Assembly (NCBI GenBank): GCA_038209965.1
Contig: JBBQXF010000089.1
Coordinates: 1 to 20,214, forward strand
DNA length: 20,214 bases
Direction of reading: 5' to 3'
DNA from: JALONO01 sp038209965
Lineage (GTDB): Bacteria > Bacteroidota > Bacteroidia > Cytophagales > Thermoflexibacteraceae
Positions within the stretch are counted from its first letter, which is position 1; the number at the start of each line of letters is the position of its first letter. The notes beneath the pieces were generated by a model that saw only the letters and a program-made list of their open reading frames with translations, made no database searches and was not told the DNA's origin. Of the stretch, positions 1 through 7,042 are shown piece by piece. Made by a program: the position numbers and the translations under genes.

Positions 1-585
1 AGTCACCCTCCAAGAGCAGCAAGAGATGTTAGAGAAGCTGGAATTCCGCTTGAAACATTTAAAGCAAAATCAAAGTCAGGGAAGTCAATATCTGCTTACA
101 AATTTGGTGATGTTACAAAACTTCAACTCAACAGAATTGCAGGCAGAATTACCTTTCCAAAAGATTTTAAGAGCAAACTTTATGAGTTAGGCAATGGCAG
201 GTGCTACATCTGTAACGGAGAATTTGAAGAACGCTACTTACAAGTTGACCACAGAGTTCCTTATGAAGTTGGTGGCGACACAGCCGACACAAGAAATATT
301 GAAGATTTTATGCTTTTGTGCGGTTCGTGCAACAGAGCCAAATCCTGGAGTTGCGAGCATTGCGAAAATTGGCAAAACGAAAAGAAGCCATCTATGTGTA
401 TGCAATGCTATTGGGGCAGTCCGACCAATTATAATCACATTGCACTTAAAGAAATCAGACGACTTGACCTTCAATGGACTGGTGACGAAGTGAAATATTA
501 TGATGCTATCAGAGTAATTGCTGAACAAAACAAAATAGAACTTCCTGACTTTATAAAAACTGTAATTGCTGACAAGACTAAGTAG
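1..585 (+). CDS. HNH endonuclease, 5'-truncated by window edge
   Basis: The frame is open from base 1 and stops at 585, leaving 194 residues with the N-terminus missing. A Cys4 zinc site (C68-x2-C71 with C107-x2-C110) brackets an HNH/beta-beta-alpha-metal core: VDHRVPYEVGG around residue 82, then N99 and the CGSCNRAKS segment. A second pair of CxxC motifs (C118/C121, C133/C136) suggests another zinc knuckle. The start of the visible part (ARDVREAGIPLETF) resembles a winged-helix DNA-binding segment. Such HNH proteins cut DNA and many are restriction nucleases paired with a methyltransferase; a partner would have to lie left of the window. The DNA is more A/T-rich than the genes at 1.4-14.4 kb, which fits horizontal acquisition. 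The HNH call is firm; the restriction role is inferred. Confidence 0.85.
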   Translation, partial: SHPPRAARDVREAGIPLETFKAKSKSGKSISAYKFGDVTKLQLNRIAGRITFPKDFKSKLYELGNGRCYICNGEFEERYLQVDHRVPYEVGGDTADTRNIEDFMLLCGSCNRAKSWSCEHCENWQNEKKPSMCMQCYWGSPTNYNHIALKEIRRLDLQWTGDEVKYYDAIRVIAEQNKIELPDFIKTVIADKTK

Positions 586-1324
586 CGGTGAAAAGAAAAA
601 CGGCTTGTCATGTGCGCTTAAACCCATTAAGTTAGGTAAAAGCTGGCATACAGATTGTTGGAGCTCGTTTTCAGATATAGTTGTTTTGGGAACTTATCAA
701 GGATATAGCGGATCCCGTGACTTTTTTTCATCGGCAAAATGGATTGGTTTTTCATTTAAAGGAATTTAAATTAATGCTATTTAGCACCCTCGTTCATAGT
801 GGGCGCTGCTGCGGTATAATGGCGGTCATTTTGGCGGTCATTTTGGTGGTGCATTTTTTATTTCGTTTTTTGTGTTTCTTTCACCATTTCCAGACTTTGC
901 GCACAACGCCATTGGATCTCTTTAAGTAAACCATAGAGTTTATTCTCCCTACAAGAAAACAAATCAAACAAGTGAGAACGCAAAATACCTGCACCGATGT
1001 TTCGGTCGATTTGGTAGCCTCTGTTTTCCTTTTTTTTGTTTTTGGCTGGTTTGTTCTTTCGCTTTTTGCTGATTGGCTTTGCCCCGGACTTGGGCCAAAA
1101 GCAGTGAATGACTAGTAAAAAGCTAATCTTTTGACGGTTTAAGTTGGTCTGTGCCGAAAGCCTTTGATTGATCACGTCGCTCATGGAGTTGGGATGGATC
1201 TGGTAGCGCTGGACGGTCGGCCTAGAAGCACCGGCCCGGATGTTGAGTGCCCTGCTGGGCGGCCATTGGCTGGCGGCCAGCGCAAGGAGGCCAGTCGGAT
1301 AATTGGCACTGTTTCGCCCCAAAG
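586..1324. other. Long non-coding or degraded stretch
   Basis: About 740 bp lie between the HNH gene and the promoter of the oxidoreductase gene. The only longer frame is on the minus strand (858-1322, 154 codons). It is low-complexity in the middle (Lys/Asn-rich), matches no family I recognise and has no recognisable promoter. The stretch contains a 12-nt tandem repeat at 821-858. It may be the remains of a mobile element or of a restriction-modification locus, but nothing in it proves that. Confidence 0.4.
821..858. repeat. 12-nt tandem repeat, about three copies
   Basis: The unit ggcggtcatttt occurs exactly at 821-832 and 833-844. A diverged third copy, ggtggtgcattttt, follows at 845-858. 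The repeat lies in the gene-poor stretch after the HNH gene and overlaps no convincing gene. Confidence 0.7.
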
Positions 1325-1355
1325 TTGGATCAATGGGTTTTTGTAGTTATATTTG
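1325..1355 (+). promoter_or_regulatory. Bacteroidota-type promoter for the Gfo/Idh gene
   Basis: TTG at 1325-1327 is followed after 20 nt by TATATTTG at 1348-1355. This is an exact match to the Bacteroidota -33 (TTG) and -7 (TAnnTTTG) elements at the expected spacing. Transcription would begin near 1360, giving a leader of about 75 nt before the start codon at 1437. Confidence 0.7.
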
Positions 1356-1436
1356 TTTGGGCCGTTCTGCATCCGGGCACAGGGCTTGGGGCCAACCCGC
1401 TATCCAATTGATTAGCCGAACATAAACACCACACTT

Positions 1437-2543
1437 ATGAGCCAATCGTATTCACGGCGCGATTTCGTCCGCCAGTTGTCCCTGGGGGCCGGGGCATTGA
1501 CCGCCGCCCCAAGCTTGGCAGCCTCACTGGCCCACTACGGAACCCCAGCCAAAAAATTGGGCATTGCCCTAGTGGGGCTGGGCAATTATAGCAAAGACAA
1601 CTTGGCCCCGGCTTTGGCCCAGACCCAGTTTTGCCGCTTGGCGGGCATCGTGACCGGATCGCCGGCCAAGGCGGATGAATGGGCCAAAAAACACAATATC
1701 CCCAAGCAAAATATTTATAATTATGATAATTTTGACAATATAGCCAACAACCCAGACATTGACATCGTATATGTGGTGTTGCCCAACTCGCTGCACAAAG
1801 AGTTCACGATCCGGGCCGCCAAAGCTGGCAAGCACGTCATCTGCGAAAAACCCATGTCGATCTCGGTGAAAGAGGGCGAAGAGATGATAGCGGCCTGCAA
1901 AGCAGCGGGCAAACAACTGGCCATCGGCTACCGCTTGCGCTTTGAGCCGCACACACTTGAGGTGATGCGCTTGGCCCGCGAAATGGACTTTGGGGCCATC
2001 AAACACGTGGAGACCTATTTCGGTTTTAGCATTGGCGACCCCAACCAATGGCGCATGAAAAAAGCCTTGGCCGGTGGTGGCCCGCTCATGGACGTGGGGA
2101 TATATTGCATCCAAGGGGCGCGCTACGCGACTGGCCTAGAGCCAATTGCGGTCACCGCGCAAGCCTTCAAGACCAATCCAGCCAAATTCAGCGAGGTGGA
2201 GGAAACCCTTACTTGGCAACTGGCGTTCCCGGGTGGGCTCGTGGCCAATGGCAGCACCACTTATGCGTTCAATGTGGAGCGGCTGCGGGTCACGGCCGAA
2301 AAGGGTTATTATGAACTAAGCCCCGCCTATGGCTACGGGCCGCTCAAGGGCCGCACCAGCAAAGGCGGGATGAATTTCCCCCATGCCCTGCACCAAGTGG
2401 CCCAGATGGATGCCTTTGCCGATTGCCTGATCAACAACCGGCTCACCACCGTGCCCGGTGAGATGGGCCTCCAAGACATGAAGATCATCGAGGCCATTTA
2501 TCAAGCCGTGGACACCGGCCGCCGGATTGAGATTGCGCCCTAG
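1437..2543 (+). CDS. Gfo/Idh/MocA-family oxidoreductase, Tat-exported (GFOR-like)
   Basis: This 368-residue NAD(P)-dependent sugar or polyol oxidoreductase starts with a Tat signal (SRRDFVR at residues 6-12, then a hydrophobic Ala-rich stretch to about 32). The mature enzyme should therefore be periplasmic. The Rossmann motif is GIALVGLGN (42-50). The family's catalytic EKP is at residues 137-139, and a second catalytic patch is GGGPLMDVGIYCIQGARY, with D219 and Y223. That last motif is close to the glucose-fructose oxidoreductase branch, whose members can hold their cofactor tightly and work outside the cytoplasm. The gene stands alone behind its own promoter. A lactonase and a TIM-barrel sugar enzyme, also exported, lie 14 kb away. 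Substrate unknown. Confidence 0.92.
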   Translation: MSQSYSRRDFVRQLSLGAGALTAAPSLAASLAHYGTPAKKLGIALVGLGNYSKDNLAPALAQTQFCRLAGIVTGSPAKADEWAKKHNIPKQNIYNYDNFDNIANNPDIDIVYVVLPNSLHKEFTIRAAKAGKHVICEKPMSISVKEGEEMIAACKAAGKQLAIGYRLRFEPHTLEVMRLAREMDFGAIKHVETYFGFSIGDPNQWRMKKALAGGGPLMDVGIYCIQGARYATGLEPIAVTAQAFKTNPAKFSEVEETLTWQLAFPGGLVANGSTTYAFNVERLRVTAEKGYYELSPAYGYGPLKGRTSKGGMNFPHALHQVAQMDAFADCLINNRLTTVPGEMGLQDMKIIEAIYQAVDTGRRIEIAP

Positions 2544-2627
2544 GGCCACAAAATTATTTTTTCGATTGCTTGCAGCCTTTTGGCCCCCAGATGGGTCTTG
2601 ACAATAGCACTTCAACCGGTGACTGTT

Positions 2628-2705
2628 ATGAAAAGGCTGTTTTATTTGGGAATGTTGATTTTGTTAGTATTGGCGATTATCAATTTGTGCGGCTGTGCCC
2701 AGTAA
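2628..2705 (+). CDS. Possible 25-residue lipoprotein-like peptide
   Basis: An ATG at 2628 opens a 25-codon frame. It has a positively charged start (MKR), a hydrophobic core (residues 4-18) and a Cys-containing end (NLCGCAQ) before TAA. This is the shape of a lipoprotein signal peptide with almost no mature part, recalling entericidin-like or lysis-type mini-lipoproteins. No promoter or ribosome binding site was recognised. Chance, or a decayed leader of a larger lipoprotein gene, cannot be excluded. Confidence 0.3.
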   Translation: MKRLFYLGMLILLVLAIINLCGCAQ

Positions 2706-2873
2706 TGGGCTTTTGGTACACTTGCCAGTCGGACAGTTGGCTCGACTAACTAAAGTTTGGCGGGAAAATGCCTTAATTTGCTCCGGTGGGGGCACGATTG
2801 GGCCAACTGGGTTGTTTCCTATGCGTAAGAGGAGTCGAGTTGAGTTTCCCGCTTTTTTTGAAATCTTGGGCAA

Positions 2874-3920
2874 ATGGTTGTATTGGTACGCATTTTTTTG
2901 GCAGTTTTTTCGGGTCTAGCGGCCGTCTTTTTCGTGCTGAGCGGTGTGCCTTTTTTGGCCCTGATCTCGGTGGCGATCTGCTTGAGCTTCTTGCTCAAAA
3001 CTACCTTTCGGTTTTTCAAAATCGCCCTTAACATCATCCTTGGGCTTTCTGCCATAGTGATCGTACTGGGGGCGTCAGTGTTGGTATATAGTTTTTATAC
3101 ACCAGCACCAAGCCCACAAGAAGCTGGGCAAGCGCCAGTTCACAGCACTATTAAACCCATGGATGTGCCGCGCATTGTTAACTTGCCAGAACAAAACCTC
3201 CGCAAAAACCCCAGTGCCCAGCCGATCCCCTTTTCGATTCATTTCCGCCGCTGGGCCGACAGCCAGCGCAACAGCTACAAAGGATCATTGGCCGTGGCCG
3301 AGAAGCATTTTGCCGTCAGTCAAGCGCACCGCAACGGCCTTGCCAGTCCCAATTACAACAATGATTACGCCGAATATTGGCAACAAATTTATCGGTCTTT
3401 GGCCATCGCCGACCTCGACCGGATGCCCCGGGTCTATGCCATGTTCGACAGCCTGCGCTTCCAACGACGGTTGCCAACGCCCGAGTTTGCCGATATGATT
3501 GTCTCCTGTGTGCAAGATATTCCCTATGTGTTGTTGCACGAATACAGTTGCCATGAAATTGATAGCATTTATCCCATTTATGCCCAACTGCACAAAGAGT
3601 CGGCCTGTATGCCCAACGTCCGGTTTGGCCTTCAATCCCCGGTAGAATTTATGTACAATTTAAAGGGCGACTGCGATACCCGGGTCATCTTGTTGTACGA
3701 CATCATGAGCCATTTCGGCTTCGATGTGGCCATTTTGGTCAGCGAGACCTACGGGCACGCCGTCCTGGGGGTCAATTTGCCGGCGCGGGGGAACTTTGTG
3801 CTGTACCGGGGCAAAAAATACTACGTTTGGGAAACCACCCAGCATGGTTATCCCTTGGGCGAGATAGATCCGACGTATGAGGACATGAATTATTGGTCAG
3901 TGTCCATGACCAGCAAATAA
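2874..3920 (+). CDS. Membrane-anchored transglutaminase-like protein
   Basis: The 348-residue protein begins with hydrophobic segments at about residues 4-40 and 48-75, followed by a Pro-rich linker (TPAPSPQEAG). A large extracytoplasmic domain makes up the rest. Its C-terminal part has a transglutaminase/cysteine-peptidase-like pattern: GDCDTR (C267), YGHAVLGV (H295) and YYVWETT (E320, or a nearby acid, as third member). These occur in the order and spacing expected for a papain-like Cys-His-acid site. The substrate is unknown; envelope protein or peptidoglycan processing is possible. The ATG at 2874 is chosen because it precedes the first membrane segment. No promoter matching the phylum consensus was found in the roughly 170 bp before it. 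Confidence 0.7.
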   Translation: MVVLVRIFLAVFSGLAAVFFVLSGVPFLALISVAICLSFLLKTTFRFFKIALNIILGLSAIVIVLGASVLVYSFYTPAPSPQEAGQAPVHSTIKPMDVPRIVNLPEQNLRKNPSAQPIPFSIHFRRWADSQRNSYKGSLAVAEKHFAVSQAHRNGLASPNYNNDYAEYWQQIYRSLAIADLDRMPRVYAMFDSLRFQRRLPTPEFADMIVSCVQDIPYVLLHEYSCHEIDSIYPIYAQLHKESACMPNVRFGLQSPVEFMYNLKGDCDTRVILLYDIMSHFGFDVAILVSETYGHAVLGVNLPARGNFVLYRGKKYYVWETTQHGYPLGEIDPTYEDMNYWSVSMTSK

Positions 3921-3977
3921 TGGCCGAAAACTCCATATTGCCCTCCATTTTTCGTCTGCCGAACTGTCGGTAGTCCG

Positions 3978-4007
3978 TTGGTTTATCGCACATAAATCCT
4001 AATTTTG
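3978..4007 (+). promoter_or_regulatory. Bacteroidota-type promoter, likely leaderless start
   Basis: TTG at 3978-3980, 19 nt, then TAATTTTG at 4000-4007 fit the phylum's -33/-7 consensus exactly. The ATG of the next gene is at 4012, only 4 nt beyond the -7 box. Transcription should therefore begin at or next to the start codon, giving a leaderless or nearly leaderless mRNA for the 4.0-6.0 kb cluster. Confidence 0.65.
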
Positions 4008-4011
4008 GGAT

Positions 4012-4416
4012 ATGAAAAAAGACATCATTTTCCCAGTGGTGGAAGGCATAAAAGTGGCAGTGGGCTGCAATGAAGAAGTTGCGGCGGGTGAAGAATGGAA
4101 TGTGTACATTATCAATGACTTGGATATACAAGTAGAGAATGTGATCGTTGTTTCGCGGGGCTATGGCGAGCCGGGCGAGGATCAGCAAAAGACCTCAGTG
4201 CTGCGGCAATTGATCGGCTCTTTGCCGGCCAATACTGCCATAAAGGTCGAACCCATCGATCCGGCCCTGTTCCACTTGTTCAATGAATACTGGGTGAGCT
4301 ATTACATTGGCAGCCAGATCTACGATAAAAAATTTATTTTTGTCCCCGACTCAATCGTTAAAACCAACCTGCGCTATGTGCCCCAATTGTCCATGAAAGG
4401 CGTATTACATGAATAG
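4012..4416 (+). CDS. Conserved small cytoplasmic protein of Bacteroidota, function unknown
   Basis: This 134-residue soluble protein has no signal peptide or membrane segment. Its layout is MKKDIIFPVVEGIKVAV at the start, an INDLDIQVENVIVVSRGYG strand pair, and a YYIGSQIYDKKFIFVPDS block near residue 100. From memory this resembles a conserved Bacteroidota family sometimes mislabelled as a phenylalanyl-tRNA synthetase subunit; it has no synthetase motifs. It is the first gene of a cluster and its end overlaps the next start by 8 nt, which suggests translational coupling with the DUF1444 protein. Confidence 0.75.
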   Translation: MKKDIIFPVVEGIKVAVGCNEEVAAGEEWNVYIINDLDIQVENVIVVSRGYGEPGEDQQKTSVLRQLIGSLPANTAIKVEPIDPALFHLFNEYWVSYYIGSQIYDKKFIFVPDSIVKTNLRYVPQLSMKGVLHE

Positions 4417-5314
4417 CGTTGACAAAATAATGCCCGAAGATTTTGCGCACCTGATCACGCAGGCCGATTACGAAATTATTTTGGATTATGCCCTAGACTA
4501 CTTTGCCAACAAAGATCATCAAGTGATCAAAGTAGAAGATGGGGTGATCATTGTAGATTACCCAGATCTAAAAAACATTCAGTTTGGGCTGGACAACCTC
4601 ATCCGCAGCATTGCCGCCGAGGAGCAAGCCCAGTGGAAAAGTGCCATTTACCGCCACTTCGATCGCTTTAAAAACCACACTTCGGCCTATAATTACCTGT
4701 TTGCCGATTTTGGCTACGCCCAGCAGTTCCTCAAAGTGCTGGTCAAGGGGCAGAGGTTTGCCCCCAAAACGATCAACTTGGTGCGCCGCCGAGATTTCCC
4801 CGAAACCTACACTTATTTGGTTCTCGACTTTGAAAACCAGTTCCGCTTCATCAACCGGGAAGATGCCGCCAAGTGGGAAATAGCCGAAACTGAGCTGTTC
4901 GAGATTGCCCTGGCCAACATTGCCAAAGAAAAAATTGAAATTGGGGAAGGAAACATTGCCGAACAATACAACCTGTTCACTTTTTTTAGCAATGATTTTT
5001 CTGCGGCTTTTTTGATCAATTTTCAACAAAATGCCAGCTTTGCTGATGGCGAATTGGGGGCCATGATCGCCATTCCGGCCAAAGGTTCGGCGTTTGTCCA
5101 TCCCGTGAATGGCAACGGGCTGATGTTCGTGCTGGAAACATTGGCCCCGCTGGTGCTCAAGTTCTGTGAAGAAGAACCGGGCGGCATCAACGCCAATTTT
5201 TATTGGTACTACAATGGGCAATTTGAACTTTTTCCCAAAAACCAGCGAAAAAAGGGCTATATTAGTATCGGTCTGCCCAAAAAGCTGGAACAACTCTTGG
5301 ACGAAATGGATTGA
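4409..5314 (+). CDS. DUF1444 (YtpQ-like) family protein
   Basis: This 301-residue cytoplasmic protein looks like the DUF1444/YtpQ family of Bacillus. The key block is ETYTYLVLDFENQFRFINRE followed by AKWEIAETELFEIALANI, around residues 132-172, where the family has its 'returns a prediction, then assigns to residue classes' strand-helix pattern. Later blocks (GAMIAIPAKGSAFVHPV, about 218-234) also fit. No catalytic motif is evident and the biochemical role of the family is unknown. It starts inside the stop region of the preceding gene (ATGAATAG overlap) and is followed after 9 nt by the DUF1003 gene, so the three are very likely cotranscribed. Confidence 0.65.
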   Translation: MNSVDKIMPEDFAHLITQADYEIILDYALDYFANKDHQVIKVEDGVIIVDYPDLKNIQFGLDNLIRSIAAEEQAQWKSAIYRHFDRFKNHTSAYNYLFADFGYAQQFLKVLVKGQRFAPKTINLVRRRDFPETYTYLVLDFENQFRFINREDAAKWEIAETELFEIALANIAKEKIEIGEGNIAEQYNLFTFFSNDFSAAFLINFQQNASFADGELGAMIAIPAKGSAFVHPVNGNGLMFVLETLAPLVLKFCEEEPGGINANFYWYYNGQFELFPKNQRKKGYISIGLPKKLEQLLDEMD

Positions 5315-5323
5315 CCGAGCCCG

Positions 5324-6028
5324 ATGAAAACATTCCGAAGCAGTATCTCCGATCAAGACTTCCCCCTCACAGATTTGGTGCCGGGCCAAACTATCAGACG
5401 GCCGTTGCTCGATTACATCCGCAAAGAGCACCCCCAATTGGCCAACGATTGTAGTTTATCGATCAGCGAAGTGAATTATTACCGGCAAAAATACATTGCC
5501 GACACATTGGTCAGTGAAATTGGCGATTTGGGTGAACTCCAGAAAAAAGTGGTGGATTCATTGGCCACCAACACCTTGATCACCGATAAAGAGCTTCACC
5601 AAGAGGAACAGTCCTTTACCATGGGCCAGAAAATTGCTGATCGGGTGGCAGCGTTTGGCGGTAGTTGGACTTTTATCCTCGCTTTTTTATTTTTCATATT
5701 CGCGTGGATTGCGGCCAATGTTTTTTGGTACACCAACCGGGGGTTCGATCCGTACCCCTTCATCTTGCTGAACTTGCTCCTATCCTGTGTGGCGGCCCTA
5801 CAAGCCCCTGTAATCATGATGAGCCAGAACCGCCAGGAGGAAAAGGATCGGGAGCGGGCCAAACAAGATTATATGATCAACCTCAAGTCTGAACTCGAAA
5901 TTAGGATGTTGCACGAAAAAATAGACCACTTGATCATGCACCAGCAGCAAGAACTGTTGGTGATACAGCAAGTACAGATCGATATGATGAACGATATCAT
6001 CAAACGGATCGAAATGCACTACACTTAG
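5324..6028 (+). CDS. DUF1003 family membrane protein
   Basis: This 234-residue protein has the DUF1003 signature. A soluble N-terminal part (1-100) leads to RVAAFGGSWTFI and two membrane helices at about 114-135 and 144-166. The FDPYPFILLNLLLSCVAALQ motif lies between and within them, followed directly by APVIMMSQNRQ. A long charged helix rich in Glu, Lys, His and Gln (170-234, probable coiled coil) ends the protein. Family members are small inner-membrane proteins of unknown function. It is third in the cluster begun at 4012. Confidence 0.88.
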   Translation: MKTFRSSISDQDFPLTDLVPGQTIRRPLLDYIRKEHPQLANDCSLSISEVNYYRQKYIADTLVSEIGDLGELQKKVVDSLATNTLITDKELHQEEQSFTMGQKIADRVAAFGGSWTFILAFLFFIFAWIAANVFWYTNRGFDPYPFILLNLLLSCVAALQAPVIMMSQNRQEEKDRERAKQDYMINLKSELEIRMLHEKIDHLIMHQQQELLVIQQVQIDMMNDIIKRIEMHYT

Positions 6029-6034
6029 GCAGGC

Positions 6035-6048
6035 TTGGCCTAGGCCAA
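6035..6048. repeat. Perfect 14-bp palindrome after the DUF1003 gene
   Basis: The sequence ttggcctaggccaa is its own reverse complement and lies 7 nt after the stop of the DUF1003 gene. It could form a short hairpin or be a protein-binding site. It has no following T-run, so it is not a clear intrinsic terminator. Confidence 0.4.
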
Positions 6049-6103
6049 ACCCCATTGAACGATCAATTATTTTTTTCTTGTCTCGCTAAAACCCATCTGC
6101 CCC

Positions 6104-6829
6104 TTGAACTTCAGCCAAGAATTGCACGAACTCCGCAACCTGCTTTTTATCGACATCGAAACGGTCTCGTGCGAGGCCACGTATGAGCAGTTGAACGCTG
6201 TGATGCAAAAGCTCTGGCAACGCCGTGCCAAGCGGGTGGACGACAAGGCCGACCCGGCCGAACTGTTTCCCCGGAGTGCGGCCCTTTTTCCTGAATTTGG
6301 CAAAATCGTGTGCATCGGGGTGGGCTATTTCTACATCAACGAACAAGACGAACTGGGCTTCCGGGTCAAATCTTTCTCTGGCGCGGATGAACAGCAATTA
6401 TTGGAAAATTTCAAGTCATTATTGGAAAACAAATTCAACCGCAAGACCCGTTTGGTGGCCCATAATGGCAAGGAGTTCGATTATCCTTACCTTTGCCGCC
6501 GGATGCTGATCAACCGGGTGCGCCTGCCCGAAGTGCTACAATTGGCCGGGGCCAAACCGTGGGAAGTCCGCCATTTGGACACCATGGAAATGTGGCGTTT
6601 TGGCGACCGCCGCAACCTCACCTCCCTCAAGCTCTTGGCCAGCGTTTTCGGGATTGAAACCACTAAAGACACCATTGACGGGAGCATGGTCAACGATGTG
6701 TACTATAATGACCATGATCTGGATCGGATTGCCGCCTATTGCCGCAACGACGTGATCGTGACCGCCCAGATCTATTTAGCCATGAAGACCTTGCCGGGCC
6801 TAAAATCAGAAAATATCTTTGAAGTGTGA
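6104..6829 (+). CDS. DEDDy-type 3'-5' exonuclease (PolB/DnaQ-like)
   Basis: This 241-residue predicted exonuclease has an RNase H-like fold. ExoI is LLFIDIETV (D17, E19). ExoII lies in LVAHNGKEFDYPYLCRRM. ExoIII is AAYCRNDVIVT, whose Tyr four residues before the Asp marks the DEDDy subclass. LDTMEMWRFG and NLTSLKLLASVFGI are typical of the 'predicted 3'-5' exonuclease related to PolB proofreading domain' group. It probably trims single-stranded DNA or RNA. In-frame stops end at 6058 and no ATG lies between that point and ExoI, so TTG at 6104 is the likely start. It follows the DUF1003 gene after 75 nt and may be read from the same promoter. Confidence 0.88.
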   Translation: MNFSQELHELRNLLFIDIETVSCEATYEQLNAVMQKLWQRRAKRVDDKADPAELFPRSAALFPEFGKIVCIGVGYFYINEQDELGFRVKSFSGADEQQLLENFKSLLENKFNRKTRLVAHNGKEFDYPYLCRRMLINRVRLPEVLQLAGAKPWEVRHLDTMEMWRFGDRRNLTSLKLLASVFGIETTKDTIDGSMVNDVYYNDHDLDRIAAYCRNDVIVTAQIYLAMKTLPGLKSENIFEV

Positions 6830-7042
6830 ACCGGACACAACCTTCCCGGCACGCAGGTGGACTCGGCCGACGTAGCAACTAAAAACCCGCATAACGTGGG
6901 CGAACTGGTGAAGTTGAAATGACTGGTCGCGGTGTCGATACGGGCGCGCAAAACTGCTCAAATAGGCATCGCTGACCGCGAGGACTTTGGTGGCCACGGA
7001 CACTCTTTGTACTTTCCATGGACAAAGGCCGCGGGCGATCCA

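Noticed and set aside
858..1322. 154-codon minus-strand open frame in the spacer before the oxidoreductase gene
   Set aside because: It has a low-complexity Lys/Asn-rich middle, no recognisable family, and no promoter or start context. It may be a remnant but cannot be supported as a gene.
4568..5437. 289-codon minus-strand open frame opposite the DUF1444 gene
   Set aside because: It crosses two genes of a tight plus-strand operon and has a shadow-like composition.
6806..7003. 65-codon minus-strand frame between the exonuclease and LytTR genes
   Set aside because: Overlaps the end of the exonuclease gene and starts in a convergent spacer; no family resemblance or promoter.
7005..7027. 6-bp inverted repeat ctttgt/acaaag as a terminator for the LytTR gene
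   Set aside because: The stem is short and A/T-rich and has no following T-tract on the minus strand.
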